Part shown: piece after piece, positions 48,098 to 60,008 of the stretch
How the letters are laid out: every line of letters begins with the position of its first letter
Numbering within the stretch: the stretch's first letter is position 1
Assembly (NCBI RefSeq): GCF_001411555.2
Contig: NC_049916.1
Span: 23,033,558-23,097,557 of the forward strand
DNA length: 64,000 nt
Origin: Juglans regia
Lineage: Eukaryota > Streptophyta > Magnoliopsida > Fagales > Juglandaceae
Direction of reading: 5' to 3'
Notes under the pieces: generated by a model
Seen by the model: the letters and a program-made list of their open reading frames with translations, nothing else
Databases searched by the model: none
What the model was told of the DNA's origin: nothing
Made by a program: the position numbers and the translations under genes

Positions 48098-51000
48098 TTA
48101 CAGGAAGGCATCCTTCTCGAGCAGCTTCAGCGCGTCTTGTTGGTTGTTTAACTTAGCAACATCAATGGGAGTCTTTCCATCCATGTTCTGAAGCGTACTG
48201 CAGAACGCGGAGGAAAAATAAAATAAAATTTTTGTGCTGCAGATCCAAAAATAAGAAGTAACAAGAAATCAGCCTGTCAAGGATGGAAAACATTAGTAAG
48301 TTTTTGACTTACACGGCGGCACCATTCTTCAGCAGTAATGCCACACACTCCTTCCTTCCATAACCAGCTGCATAATGAAGTGCAGTATTTTTATTCTTGT
48401 CCAATGCGTCCACTGTTGCTCCAGCTTCGAGAAGGACCTGAGCACACTTCACCTAAAAGGAATTCAAGAGCATCTGCTCAGACTTGGCCAATTTCTCGTA
48501 AAAAATTCAAAAACCCATTTCACCTTCCCCGTTTATCATGAGAGCAATGTCAGCCTCCCGATCTTACTTCACCTTATTTCTATAACCATTATAACTAATG
48601 TGGTCTAGACTCTAAATAGTGAAGAAGTTTAACAATGAGCACTTAAGCCCAAGCCAATTACAGCAGGTTTTGCTTCGACTCGTTGGATGAGCTCGCAACA
48701 AGGGTGTGCCCTACTTCGATACAGAAGCAAACAACAAGAAGCACATAGCTTTTCTGTCATGGTTGCAACAGTTCCAAACCATAGTTAACTACCAAACACT
48801 GCTACTGGTGGTTAGATAATGCGCTGATTAGTACAAGCTACAAATGCTGCGATTGCTGTCTCAGTCTGAATGACAATAACTTTGAGAACAAAGTCCATTA
48901 AGTCAGCCAAATAATTAATGCACACATCAAAATCACACCAGTTGGGGTTGGGTTGGTTAGGAAACCCAACCGATTCCACCTCATGGTATATCCTAATAAA
49001 AACTCAAAATACGTGTGTAAGGTAGAACAAATCACAATCCTGCAGAATCTGATTCCATGAAATAGAATGTCAGAGATAAATCTCAATCCATTGCTCAACA
49101 AGTCCAAGTATTTGGTCAGAACCTTAGTTCACTGTTCGGTAAAACGAGAAATACCATTTTCCCATTCATGCGTTTTTTTAAGTATATATCTAAATACTAT
49201 TATAATTACACCAAAGGAAATTGCACACACCTCATAAGAAAAAATATGAAACCAAAGGCATTTATGACAATATCATCAGGACAAACGACAGAAACAGGAC
49301 ATTGAAGCAAATCTGTAATTCCTGACAATATAAAGGGGCATTTTCGAAACATTTGAAAAAATGCACGTTCCAGAAACCAAGTCAACTTCTATCACAATGT
49401 AAACTCACTTGGCTTTGGCCCACAATCAGAGCCTTTTCAGGAATGCTAGGGTAGAGTATCACCTTTTCTATTCTCTTTTATTTCCTTTTTTTCGTTTTAG
49501 GATTCCACAGAATCTTCATTCCAAACATCAAGCAGGTACAGGATTCTCGAAATTTACTCATAATCAACTCCCAATTTAGCCATTCCTCATATCAAAACAG
49601 TCTGACCATTCTACCTGCTAAGGCTTTAAAAAGCCCCTTGACCGAAGATATTTAACATTTTTTTTTAAAATAAGGAAGAGGTCTTACTCATGGGGAAAAG
49701 AAAGGAAATGGTAAGAAAACTTGAGAACAATGACATACCTCACCATACCCGCATGCAAAATGCAATGCTGTCCTTCCCTCCGAATCTTCTTCATCCTTGT
49801 CAGCACCAGAGGCTAGTGCTTTTTTCAAACCCTAATTGATATACAGAGGGAAGACCTCAATTCTAGCAAATCTGCTAAAATGAATTACCTATAGAAAACA
49901 ACATCCTGCGTCTTTCTTAGGCAATTCAACACCAAGACAAGGCACCTGATGTAGGGTGCTTAATTTTCTTAAAACAGATTGACAAGTATTCTTAATTTCT
50001 TTCATAAATGTTACAGGGAATAAGGTGTTAATTTGTCATATCCATTTCTATCTCAAAACTGATCCTTGTTCCCCATTAAAATGGGGTTAGAGGTAAGGAT
50101 ATAGATTCAGAATCCAGAGAGTTCATATTTAAACTTACCAATAAATGAAAAAAAAAGGCTTGATTGAGTTCAGTTGAGTTGTACAACTCCTTGCAAGGGA
50201 GACACATTGCAAAGGAGATAAACTATTTTTTTAGACAATCCCCACACCAGTAGTCAAATTTTAAAACATTTTTTTAACTCTTCACAACCACACCTCAATC
50301 ACACTTCCAAACCACACTGACCAACCAAACAGCACCTGAAAGGTATATGAGAAATGGGAGTGCCATACCTCTACATCACCAACACTAGCAGTGTGATGAA
50401 CAATTGACTCATCCTCATTACCCGGATCTTCAGGTTCATCTGGTACAGAATTTTCAGCTGAAGTAGTTGCATCTCCTGCAACTGCAAGACCCATAGCTTC
50501 ACCCAACTTCTGTAGAACATCTTTATCGTTCCAGTACCTGCAATACCAGAATTTTAAACTCTCTAAAGAATGAAAGCTTAGGGTCAACCGAATCCAACCA
50601 CCATACCATACAGCAAGTCCAAAAATATTATAGCACAAGTGTTTAATGATACAATGATATCTTAATATTCCCAACCTCATCATGGCAGCGGGACCACCAT
50701 TCTCTATCTCTTCTAAAATAGGCTTCAGAGATGGATCTTCTTTGATGCGTGCCATTCGCTCCTCAAGCTGGTCTTTGTTTGACGGATTTGAAAAACTTTC
50801 AAGCACATTAGACATTGATGGATCCTAAGAAGAGATAAGACTTAGCATCTGACAGATGACACTTTTATAGTGCATTGACAAGAATTATAAAATAGGAATA
50901 ACTTATAAAATACAATAAATACCTGCATTAATGAATTACCAAGGCGCTCAGCCATGGTCATAAATTGGGGATTCTGCATAACCTGTTGCATGGTGTTGTA

Positions 51001-52533
51001 ATATTGTTGAGTATCAAACTGTGGGAAACCATCTTCAAGTGATGCACCCTGAAAAGTCTTCTGGAGTTGCTCTGCCATCTGGTTGAAGGAAGGATCTTTT
51101 GATATCTGTTCAGCTAATTCCTTAATGCTTGGATCCTGTGCATTTCATGCATTGGATTTTTGTAAGCAAAAAATAGGGGACTTAAAATAGATGTTGAAAT
51201 TTAAGATCAAGTTTAAGGTCAGAGAAGAAATGGGGGAGGGCAGAAGAAGAATCAAATGTTATATCCATATGGCTCTTACACCATTTCACAAGAGAAACCA
51301 CCTTTAACTTGTAGAACCCTTCCAATTTCCAAAATTCTAGAATTCTGGTGCTTATCAATCAGATTCAAAAAGTGATTTTAAAGGCGATACTTTTTTCTTG
51401 GTAGGCAATCCATATTTTCAACCATCTGAACACACCAGGGTTCCCTAGAGTGGTTGTACTTTCAGGTGGCCATGTGTCATTCTAAGTGCAGACATCCTAT
51501 CAATGTATATGGTGCACAAAAGCAGGCCAACACCCAACACTAGATGTAGGTGAGTTGGCTTATAAAGTCTTTTTCTTTTTATCAGTTGGCTCATAAAGTC
51601 TAGCTTGGCATTTTAATAAATGAACTTTAAAACTTGTGGATAGAAAGATTTCAACACACACACACACCCATATGGATACAAAACAAATGCATGCATGCCC
51701 TTAGACAGCCATCACTAAAGTACACATTAAATAGTAATAAAATTAATATTTATAAAATAGAATGAGAGCTTATTAACAAGATAGATAACAAATAATCTGC
51801 AATTACACATTAAATAGTAATAAAATTAATATTTATAAAATAGAATGAGAGCTCGTTAACAAGATAGATAACAAATAATCTGCAAAAAATTCCTTCTCCC
51901 ACTTAAAATTACAGACAGATCCTCTTTCCAACAAATACAATAATCAAACTAGCTATAAATACAGAATTGCATCCGTCGAAAATCAATTGAACACCATAAT
52001 CAGAGAATTAAAACATAAAGGTTATCAAATGCCATAATAATTCCTAACTGCGGGATCTTCATGAATGCACCGCGTAAAATAAACCGTTCAAATAAAACTG
52101 ACTATGAAGGGCAATAAGAGATACTTTACATTGAGCAGACCAGACATGGCTGAAAAATCGAAAGGATTGTCAGGAATCCCAGCTCCTGGCGGAGAAGTAG
52201 GCCCTCTTTGTCCTGTCTGTGACTCCCCGGAGGATGTCTCAGTTTTGGTGTTTTTTTTATCTGTTGAACCTGACTTTTCATCTAAGACGCAACAGACATA
52301 TGTAAGAGTACTAAACACCTTAAAGCAGTTATCATTTTCCATCTATCAAAAGAATCTAAAATCAAATTACTCATCAAAAACATCATCACTGCGGATAACC
52401 CAAGGAAATCCAACAAGCCTTGAATCCCAAAGCACACGAAAACGAATTTATAAAACACAAAATGAAATACAAAAGGCATAAGTAAAAGCAGCAGCTCACC
52501 AGCAGGAAGATCCTTGGAAGACTTTGAGGCCAT
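48098..52533 (-). CDS. AKR2: Ankyrin-repeat protein AKR2 (chaperone for plastid outer-envelope proteins)
   Basis: Cytosolic factor that binds chloroplast outer-envelope (and some peroxisomal) tail- or signal-anchored proteins and delivers them to the plastid surface. Eight exons: 52533-52500, 52281-52130, 51135-50923, 50824-50676, 50537-50369, 49831-49739, 48452-48313, 48197-48098 (1050 nt, 349 aa; Arabidopsis AKR2A is about 340). The N-terminal part is [12 protein letters not shown], a Ser/Thr/Gln-rich PEST-like stretch and [17 protein letters not shown]. Then come STI1-like segments rich in DPS and NPQF (about residues 60-190: [34 protein letters not shown]), an acidic linker, and C-terminal ankyrin repeats from about residue 220 ([59 protein letters not shown]). 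It is divergent from the URGT gene. Confidence 0.96.
51721..51886. repeat. Exact-period 83-bp tandem duplication in an AKR2 intron
   Basis: TACACATTAAATAGTAATAA...AATAATCTGCAA is repeated at 51721-51803 and 51804-51886, differing by only a couple of bases (GAGCTTATTAAC versus GAGCTCGTTAAC). This is a recent duplication within intron 2. Confidence 0.92.
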
Positions 52534-52636
52534 CGGGGAAGAGGAAAGGAAAACGGAGATGTAACTTAAGATCCTCTTGAATCCTTGATAAAGCTGTATC
52601 CAAATTCCCAAAACCCTATAGAAGACCCAAGGGAAT

Positions 52637-52671
52637 TGCTCAATGCTCAATGCTCAATGCTCAATGCTCAC
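52637..52671. repeat. 7-bp tandem repeat (GCTCAAT)n in the AKR2 5' leader
   Basis: About five copies of the heptamer, some 105-140 bp upstream of the AKR2 start codon, probably within the 5' UTR. Likely length-polymorphic. Confidence 0.85.
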
Positions 52672-53709
52672 CACCACCAGCAGCACAGCAAGGCACCGCA
52701 CCGATTATATCATATACAGATACACAACCCAATACAAGCCGAGCCTAAGAACACTTTCGTGGGCCATACCAATCTTCATCATTTTGATTTTATTAAACGA
52801 CCCTTTCGCCTTTGGGCTTTCTTCTAGATAGCATCAGCGGCTGACCAAATAATGGGCTCGATTATGTCCACCAAGATTGGGCCCTAGGCTTGTTGGGCAA
52901 GAACTGGCAACATAGGATTCGAGATAAAATAATACATTATTCACGTAATTTAAAATAATAAGATTTAATTTATAAGATTAAAATTTTAAAATTTATTTTT
53001 TAAATTAAATTATTATATGTTGACACTTTATTAAATGTGTTATCCACGCCAAATTTTAAATATAATTTTTTTATTCTTAATCATATACGTTGATATTTGA
53101 GCATCGGAAAAATAAAGAATCAAAATAATTTAAATTGCTAGGAAAATGGAGGAGAGATTTTCATAATTATTTATAATATCACGTTGAAAAAAAAAATTAT
53201 ATAGAAACGAGCTTGTATCTTTCTATTTGATTACAATTATGTATATAAATAACCACTTGTGAATAATACAAAAAAAAAAAAAATAGATAGAAATCATTAT
53301 TGAGAGTATCTATTTTATACATATGATGTGGCATAATCTAGACCACACATCTTTTTAAGTGAGTGTTGAGAATAATTAACTAGAAGCAGCCACGCAATGA
53401 ATATAAAATATATACTGCTATAATAACTTCTTCCTAACATTATTCATAAAATAAAATATAAATTGTAGTCCGATCGAGATACTAAAAAGTAAAAACATTA
53501 TGAACATGTTCACCACGTGTGGGCACGTCAATCGATTCACAGGGTTGACACGTGATTAAAAAAAAAACATAAAATAAATTCGAAGCATTTCCGAAAAAAT
53601 GAAGTCATTGAAAAAAGTAAACTACTTGGAATGTAATCATCCTAGCTAATTTCTAGGCTGCTAGCTGCAAGATCCTGGTTTCCGCTTCAAATTCATATTA
53701 AAAAAAAAA
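52672..53709. other. AKR2 upstream region and AT-rich intergenic DNA
   Basis: Near 52750-52910 there are GGGCC/GGCCC and TGGGCT words (site II-like) that could serve AKR2. Beyond that it is AT-rich with no recognised gene. Confidence 0.4.
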
Positions 53710-54272
53710 GGGAAATGCTATATCTTCCGCTGGGAGCTCCCGCTTGGAGCTCTTGCTGGAGATTATTATATTTTTTTATGTGTTTTTTTAAAATTATTTT
53801 TTATATAGATTTTTTTAATAATTTTAAATATTTTTAAAAAATAAAAAAATTTAAAATATTATTAAAAAATACTTTCTTAATCACGAAGTAAAATAAAAAA
53901 ATCATAAATAAATATTTTTTTATTTTACTTCGTGATTAAGAAAGTATATTTTAATGAATTTTTTTTTACTTTCTAATTAAGGAAGTATTTTTAATGATGT
54001 TCTAAATTTATTTTATTTTTTAAAAAATATTTTTTATAATTTTTTATTTTACTTTATGATTAAGAAAGTATTTTTTAATATATATTTTTTTACTTTCTGA
54101 TTAAGAAAATATTTTCTGAATGATGTTTTAAATTTATTTTATTTTTTAAAAACATTTTAAAATAATAAAAGATCTATATAAAAAATTATTAAAACAAAAT
54201 ATATGTAAAATAACACTACACCCCAGCGGGAGCTCCCAGCGGGAGCCCCCAGCGGGGGCTGTAGCATCACCC
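53710..54272. mobile_element. MITE with GGGAGCTCCCGCTGG-type terminal repeats
   Basis: Begins GGGAAATGCTATATCTTCCG then CTGGGAGCTCCCGCTTGG; ends, inverted, GGGTGATGCTACAGCCCCCG then CTGGGGGCTCCCGCTGGG. The AT-rich core contains a near-perfect hairpin: TTAATCACGAAGTAAAATAA at 53878 pairs with TTATTTTACTTCGTGATTAA ending at 53940. Further TTCTGATTAAGAAAGTATTT phrases recur. Homopolymer A flanks hide any target duplication. Confidence 0.8.
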
Positions 54273-54540
54273 AAAAAAAAAAGAGGAGGAGACATCTTCC
54301 AAGTTCCAATGGTGGAGGTGTGGAAATGAAGGAAAATATGAAGGAGTAATGGAAGTGAAGGAGGAAATCTGGATCCTCAATAGTCAATACTAACGTACAG
54401 GTATTAAAAAGGATAATAGCGTTAACCTCATCTTCACTTCACGTCTATATTTATTTATTTTTTATGTGTGTATTTAATATTTATGTGACTAACATGCATG
54501 CTAACATGCTGCAGATTGCTCTGCAAGACGGCAAAGGAAG

Positions 54541-54542
<2 letters not shown>

Positions 54543-54579
<37 letters not shown>
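54543..54579. repeat. (AT)n microsatellite
   Basis: AT dinucleotide tract about 200 bp upstream of the URGT start codon; it lies between the divergent AKR2 and URGT genes. Confidence 0.95.
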
Positions 54580-54583
<4 letters not shown>

Positions 54584-54778
54584 TATTTATATGAAATCAG
54601 CCATAAAAAAACAAAGCACTTTCCCGAGTTAAAAAGCAGAATATAAGTCCCATCTATGACACTTTTTGCGTCGAAATACGTTATTGTTTGTGTTATAAAA
54701 AGAGTCTCTATACCGTTCTGTACGTTGTCCGTCGGCTAGAACTTTGGCATCTTTATGCGATTTGCCAAGTTTACGTAA

Positions 54779-56938
54779 ATGGAGAAGGAGAGGAAATCAT
54801 CGACTGTAGCAGTGTCGGATGTTGGAGCATGGGCTATGAACATTATAAGCTCTGTAGGCATTATCATGGCCAACAAGCAGCTTCTTTCCTCTTCTGGTTT
54901 TGCTTTCACCTTCGGTCAGTTCCTTTTTTTCTTTTCTTCTTTTGTGTTGTTTCTTTCCCATTTGCCTTTGAAACTGAGTTACAAATAGTAAACATTCATT
55001 CTATTTACCTCCTACAAATTTACAATTTGGGATCATGAAATACAGCCTGCAATTATGCTAATGGGTGGGTTTGGGACGAAGCTGTGGATAATGTCCAAGA
55101 ACTTGGCACTTTATCACAATCACTTCCTGTAAAAACTGACCCTTGTCTCTGCTTTGCACTCTACAGCAACAACTTTAACTGGCTTCCACTTTTCTGTGAC
55201 TGCATTGGTTGGTTGGTTGTCTACTGCTGCCGGTTATTCTGCTGCATCAAAGCACATCCCGATGTGGGAGCTTCTTTGGTTTTCAATTGTTGCCAACACT
55301 TCAATCGCTGGAATGAACTTCAGCCTCATGCTGAACTCTGTTGGATTTTACCAGGCACGCATTTCTTAACAAGTTTTTTTTTTTTACCCATTTTTCTTGT
55401 GGGCAATTAAGTTCGCATGCTTGCCTTACTTTTGATCTTTTCTATTTTTTGCTGATCTGGTGCAGATTTCAAAATTAAGTATGATTCCTGTTGTTTGTGT
55501 GATGGAATGGATTATTCATGGCAAACGTTATTCAAAGGAAGTCAAGATGGCTGTTGCAGTTGTTGTTGTTGGGGTGGGCATCTGTACAGTAACAGATGTG
55601 AAAGTTAATGCCAAAGGTTTTCTCTGTTCCTGTGTTGGAGTTATATGTTCATCCTTGCAACAAATTGTGAGTATTACCCAAATTTTGGTTTAGTTTGCTT
55701 TGGTGTTACTCTCGTTATGAATTAGGCGAAATAACCTCTAGATGATGATAACAAGAGCATACTATCTCATTTCATCTCATCTCAATGTCCAAACACCATA
55801 AACATGAATATTTTTCAATTTCAAATTTTTCATCTAATCATTACTTAATCATTATAACTTTCTTAAACTTTCAAACAAAACACATAAAATAATTCAATTT
55901 TTTAAAATCTCAAAACAAAAATTATATTCTAAAAATATTTTAATTTTATAATATTTTTATTCAACTTTTTTTTTTCTCCTTTTCCAAAACTCCATAAAAC
56001 ATCTTAACTCGAACAATTTCATTACTATTCACAGATCACCTCATCTCACTATCCAAACATCTTAACTCCATAAAATATCTTAACTCAAACCACCGGCATA
56101 TGACGAATTTGCTTATGCGTCTTGTTCATTACATGCTGTGTGGAAAATGGACAATGTTCCTGCTGCACTTTGCAATGATAGGAATTTGCAAGAGCTTAAG
56201 ATTTCCGTTTTCTCATGTTTGGGTTTGTGGAGACTGGGAACATATCTATGTTGTAGAAATCTCTTGTATCAGGTTGTTTTACAGCAATACCTCCAAGCAT
56301 TGATCTTTGATTGTAATTGATTAATGATATTTTGGAACAGTCGATTGGTTCCTTACAGAAGAAGTACTCAGTAGGCTCTTTTGAATTGCTAAGCAAGACA
56401 GCTCCATTACAAGCTCTCTCCCTTCTTGTTGTTGGTCCAGTAATCGATTATTACCTTACAGGAAAACTTCTATCAAACTACAAGCTGTCTTCTGGTGCAA
56501 TTGTAAGTGCAACCTTTTTTTATATGCACTTAGTTTATCAAAAAAGAGTTTGTTACTGATCTTTAGAATATATCTGTGCAGTTTTTCATACTACTCTCTT
56601 GCTCTCTGGCTGTATTCTGCAATATGAGTCAGTATCTCTGTATTGGACGCTTCTCTGCTGTCTCCTTCAATGTTTTAGGTCACATGAAAACAGTATGTGT
56701 CCTGACATTGGGGTGGATACTCTTTGATTCAGAGTTGACACCGAAAAACATCCTCGGCATGCTGCTTGCCATTATCGGCATGGTTGTGTATAGTTGGGCA
56801 GTGGAGGTTGAGAAGCAAGCTGGTACCAAGATCATTGCCATGAAACACAGTATATCAGAAGAGGATTCACACCTTTTGAAGGGGGAAAATGGAGAGGGTC
56901 TAGAGAAGGATGTAGAACTTGGCAAGTCTTTAGAATAG
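54779..56938 (+). CDS. Nucleotide-sugar transporter, UDP-rhamnose/UDP-galactose (URGT) type
   Basis: Golgi membrane antiporter of the NST-KT/TPT family (EamA fold, about ten helices) feeding UDP-Rha/UDP-Gal to cell-wall polysaccharide synthesis. Five exons: 54779-54914, 55167-55354, 55466-55666, 56341-56502, 56582-56938 (1044 nt, 347 aa, the usual family length). Landmarks: [125 protein letters not shown]. The C-terminal tail is acidic and cytosolic ([15 protein letters not shown]). Intron 2 begins GC instead of GT (CAG|GCACGC) and no in-frame GT alternative is visible. Intron 3 hosts a MITE. Substrate is inferred from family only. Confidence 0.92.
55756..56090 (-). mobile_element. MITE, 'GATGAGATGAG' family copy inside URGT intron 3
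   Basis: Read on the minus strand it contains GTTTGGATAGTGAGATGAGG, TGTGAATAGTAATGAAATTG and GAGTTAAGATGTTTTATGGA, matching copy 1 at 5124-5459. The right-hand end shows a duplicated ATCCAAACATCTTAACTCCA phrase. Confidence 0.75.
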
Positions 56939-57559
56939 GCCAACCTTTTCATAAAGCCAAAAAGTACAATTTCTTTAGACATATATGATCAAGAACATGT
57001 GTGAGCATGATCTGCAAACTTGTCCATTGAAGATGTTAGTCATCTGTTCTCTGTTTTTTCCTGCACAATTGTTCTTCATCATTTTGGTAGATGCTAGGAA
57101 ATGAAGTTTATAGGTTGAGTTAAATACTGAACTATACCACATCCAGTGGATGCGTTCTTCTTTTATCAGATTCTTCAAAAGAAAAAGAGCATAGTGCAAA
57201 GAAAGCAGCAGATTCGCATCCTGCAATGATTAAAAAATGGAAAACGAGATGAGTCAGGCCACAAATAAAAAAGCTGTAGTCTTGATGATATTCTACTGAA
57301 AAATTCTACTTATATAATTCTATTAAATCGTGTTTCTGTATTCATGTCATGTCCTCCAATCTAGTTATACAATGAAACCTTAAACTAAACACATCCATCT
57401 AAATCTAAATAATATATGATTTGTCATTTTTGTCATTCTATTTAAGTATTAAGATAGAAGGACAAAAATGATAAATCACATGTTAATTAAAAGGTAAAAG
57501 TGTGTGGTGTAAGGATTCTATATAAAATTTTTTATGCTAGATAATATAGTACTAATAAG

Positions 57560-57768
57560 GGTTCGTTTGTTTTTAGAAATGAGATGAGATGAGATTAAAG
57601 TTAAAAAGTTGAATAAAATATTGTTAAAATATATTTTTTAATATTATTTTTATTTTAAAATTTTAAAAAATTAAATTATTTATTTTATTTTATATTAAAA
57701 ATTAAAAAAATTATAATAATGATATAAGATGAGAGAGATGAGATATTTTTTGAAAACAAACTAATCAT
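57560..57768 (+). mobile_element. MITE, 'GTTTGTTTTTAGAAATGAGATGAG' family copy
   Basis: The left end GGGTTCGTTTGTTTTTAGAA and GATGAGATGAG and the inverted right end GTTTGTTTTCAAAAAATATC surround an AT-rich core like copy 2. The gene-free interval 56939-58063 otherwise holds the URGT 3' UTR and the CLC-e promoter. Confidence 0.7.
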
Positions 57769-58063
57769 GACCCATAAAATAGTTTGAAATCGATAGAAAT
57801 AATCGAAACGAGCTGAAATTTAGAACGATACAGAATGAAAATGAGGATATATAATGTATCGAACAGTGAAAACAACAAAAAGTTGTGACTGTTGTGATTG
57901 GAACAAAACGGGAATTCAAAATTATGAAATGAATTATTAATACATTTGTCAGATTTTCGTCCATTAATTTTCATCATATAGAATGCCACGTCACCAATTT
58001 GAAATAAGATGAGAGACAACGAGGCAGAGGTGAATCTGCTGCAAACGGAAAAGAAATAAGATA

Positions 58064-59977
58064 ATGCGGAGTTTGGAATGGACATGGCGCTTCGCCAATT
58101 TGAAGCGCCACTGTTTCTATCAGAAGCCACCAGGCCCTCCGCTCCTCCTCATCTCCGCCTCTTTCTGCAACAAAATTTCACTCCAATCTCTCAACAACTC
58201 GTTGTCGTCACCGGTGTACAATTGCAGTAGCTATACGGAACCCGGGATTGGACTCAGGCCTCCCTCTGCTCTGCCTGATGGTGGAAAGTTCGATGAGGAT
58301 GATATGGGTGCGGACGGAAGTAAAGAAGAAGATGAAAAACAGCAGCTCAGAAGCGTGGCAACGGCTTCAGCAATTTCCGTCGCAGAAGAATCTAATTCGG
58401 CGACGATACTATCCTCTTGCTTGGTTGGTCTTCTTACAGGCGTTGCCGTTGTGCTCTTCAATAACGCAGTGCGTCTCACTCTCCAATCTCTCTATCTCCC
58501 TCTTGTATTTCATTACCACTTTCAGACTTCTTCTTTCCTTACCTACTATATTAATTTATGCGAATTAATGTTTGCGAATTAATGTTTAAAAGTATAGTTT
58601 TGTGTTTTGATTTGATTGGCCAAGGTGCACGAGATACGTGACTTTTCCTGGGATGGGATTCCGTATCGAGGTGCCTCGTGGTTGAGAGATGAGCCCACTC
58701 AAGTGATATGGAAGCAAGTCATTTTGGTCCCTGCTTGTGGGGGCCTCATTGTGAGCTTGTTGAACCTGCTTCGAGCTGATCCTTCTCTGCAATCGGACCA
58801 ACGAGACTCTTCTCCTCCCCCTTCTTCCGCACCAACCATTTCACTTTCGCTGCCTAATAATGTTAAGGCTGCTTTGAGACCATTTTTAAAGGCAGTCGCT
58901 GCTTGTGTCACCCTCGGCACGGGGAATTCCTTAGGGCCTGAAGGTCCTAGTGTTGATATAGGCACTTCCATTGCCAAAGGTGTTGGCACTTTGTTCGACA
59001 AAAGTCCCAATAGAAAGCTCTCCCTTGTGGCTGCGGGATCAGCTGCTGGAATCGCTTCCGGTTGGTCATTCCTCCTTTAAAGTATAATGTTCACGTCATC
59101 GTGGAAACGTTCTTAAAATTTTCTTGTCTACATTAATTTCTGCATAGGTTTTGGTAAATATCTTGTGCAAACTGATATGCATGAAGGTCTACATTTTTGT
59201 CGAAAAGTACATAGATATTGTTTTGGTTATGATTCTCATGAAAATACCACTTAATTCCATTTCTTTCATTCTGTAAGAGACCATGAAACATCTTTTTTGT
59301 CTCGTGTTATCGTCGTCATCATTATTATTTGGATTATGATTTCACGATCCTTGACTACCTATATAAAAAAAAATGCTACGCATAATTATAATTCTACATA
59401 CAATATCCATTTTATCAGTTTTCTTTTTAAATTCAAGTTTTGATAATCTTCAGTATATCAATACTTGAAACGTATGGTTAGTTAAATAAAAATTATAAGT
59501 ACAAATAGCATTTTCTAAAAAAATGATTTCACGATCCTTGACAATTTAACATGTTGCCAATACATTGATTGACGCATGGCGCAGTAAGCCATGTTCTTTG
59601 CATGCTACTTGTTGTCAATATCGATTTCCTACCAACGAAGTTCAATTTTTGCTTTCACAGGGTTCAATGCTGCTGTAGCTGGTTGTTTTTTCGCTGTGGA
59701 GTCAGTGTTGTGGCCATCACCAGCAGAGTCGTCCGTATCGCTTACAAATACCACTTCTATGGTTATACTTAGTGCAGTAATAGCTGCTGTAGTTTCCGAA
59801 ATTGGTCTTGGTTCTGAACCAGCATTTAAGGTTCCAGAATATGACTTCCGCTCACCTAGTGGTAAAATTTGATTTTTTTTTTAATTGCAGATATAACACA
59901 GAAACACACTGAATAAATGTACTTTTTCTTTAATTGTGAAAAGCTCTTGCTCTCCACTTTTTACTGCTGCCAACATG

Positions 59978-60008
<31 letters not shown>

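Noticed and set aside
52637..52671. Possible CRISPR-like or satellite repeat
   Set aside because: Only a 7-bp tandem repeat with no spacers; CRISPR arrays do not occur in plant nuclear DNA.
58081..58230. Alternative CLC-e start (ATGGACATGGCGCTTCGCC frame)
   Set aside because: That frame meets a TAG after about 50 codons; only the frame from 58064 reaches the conserved channel core.
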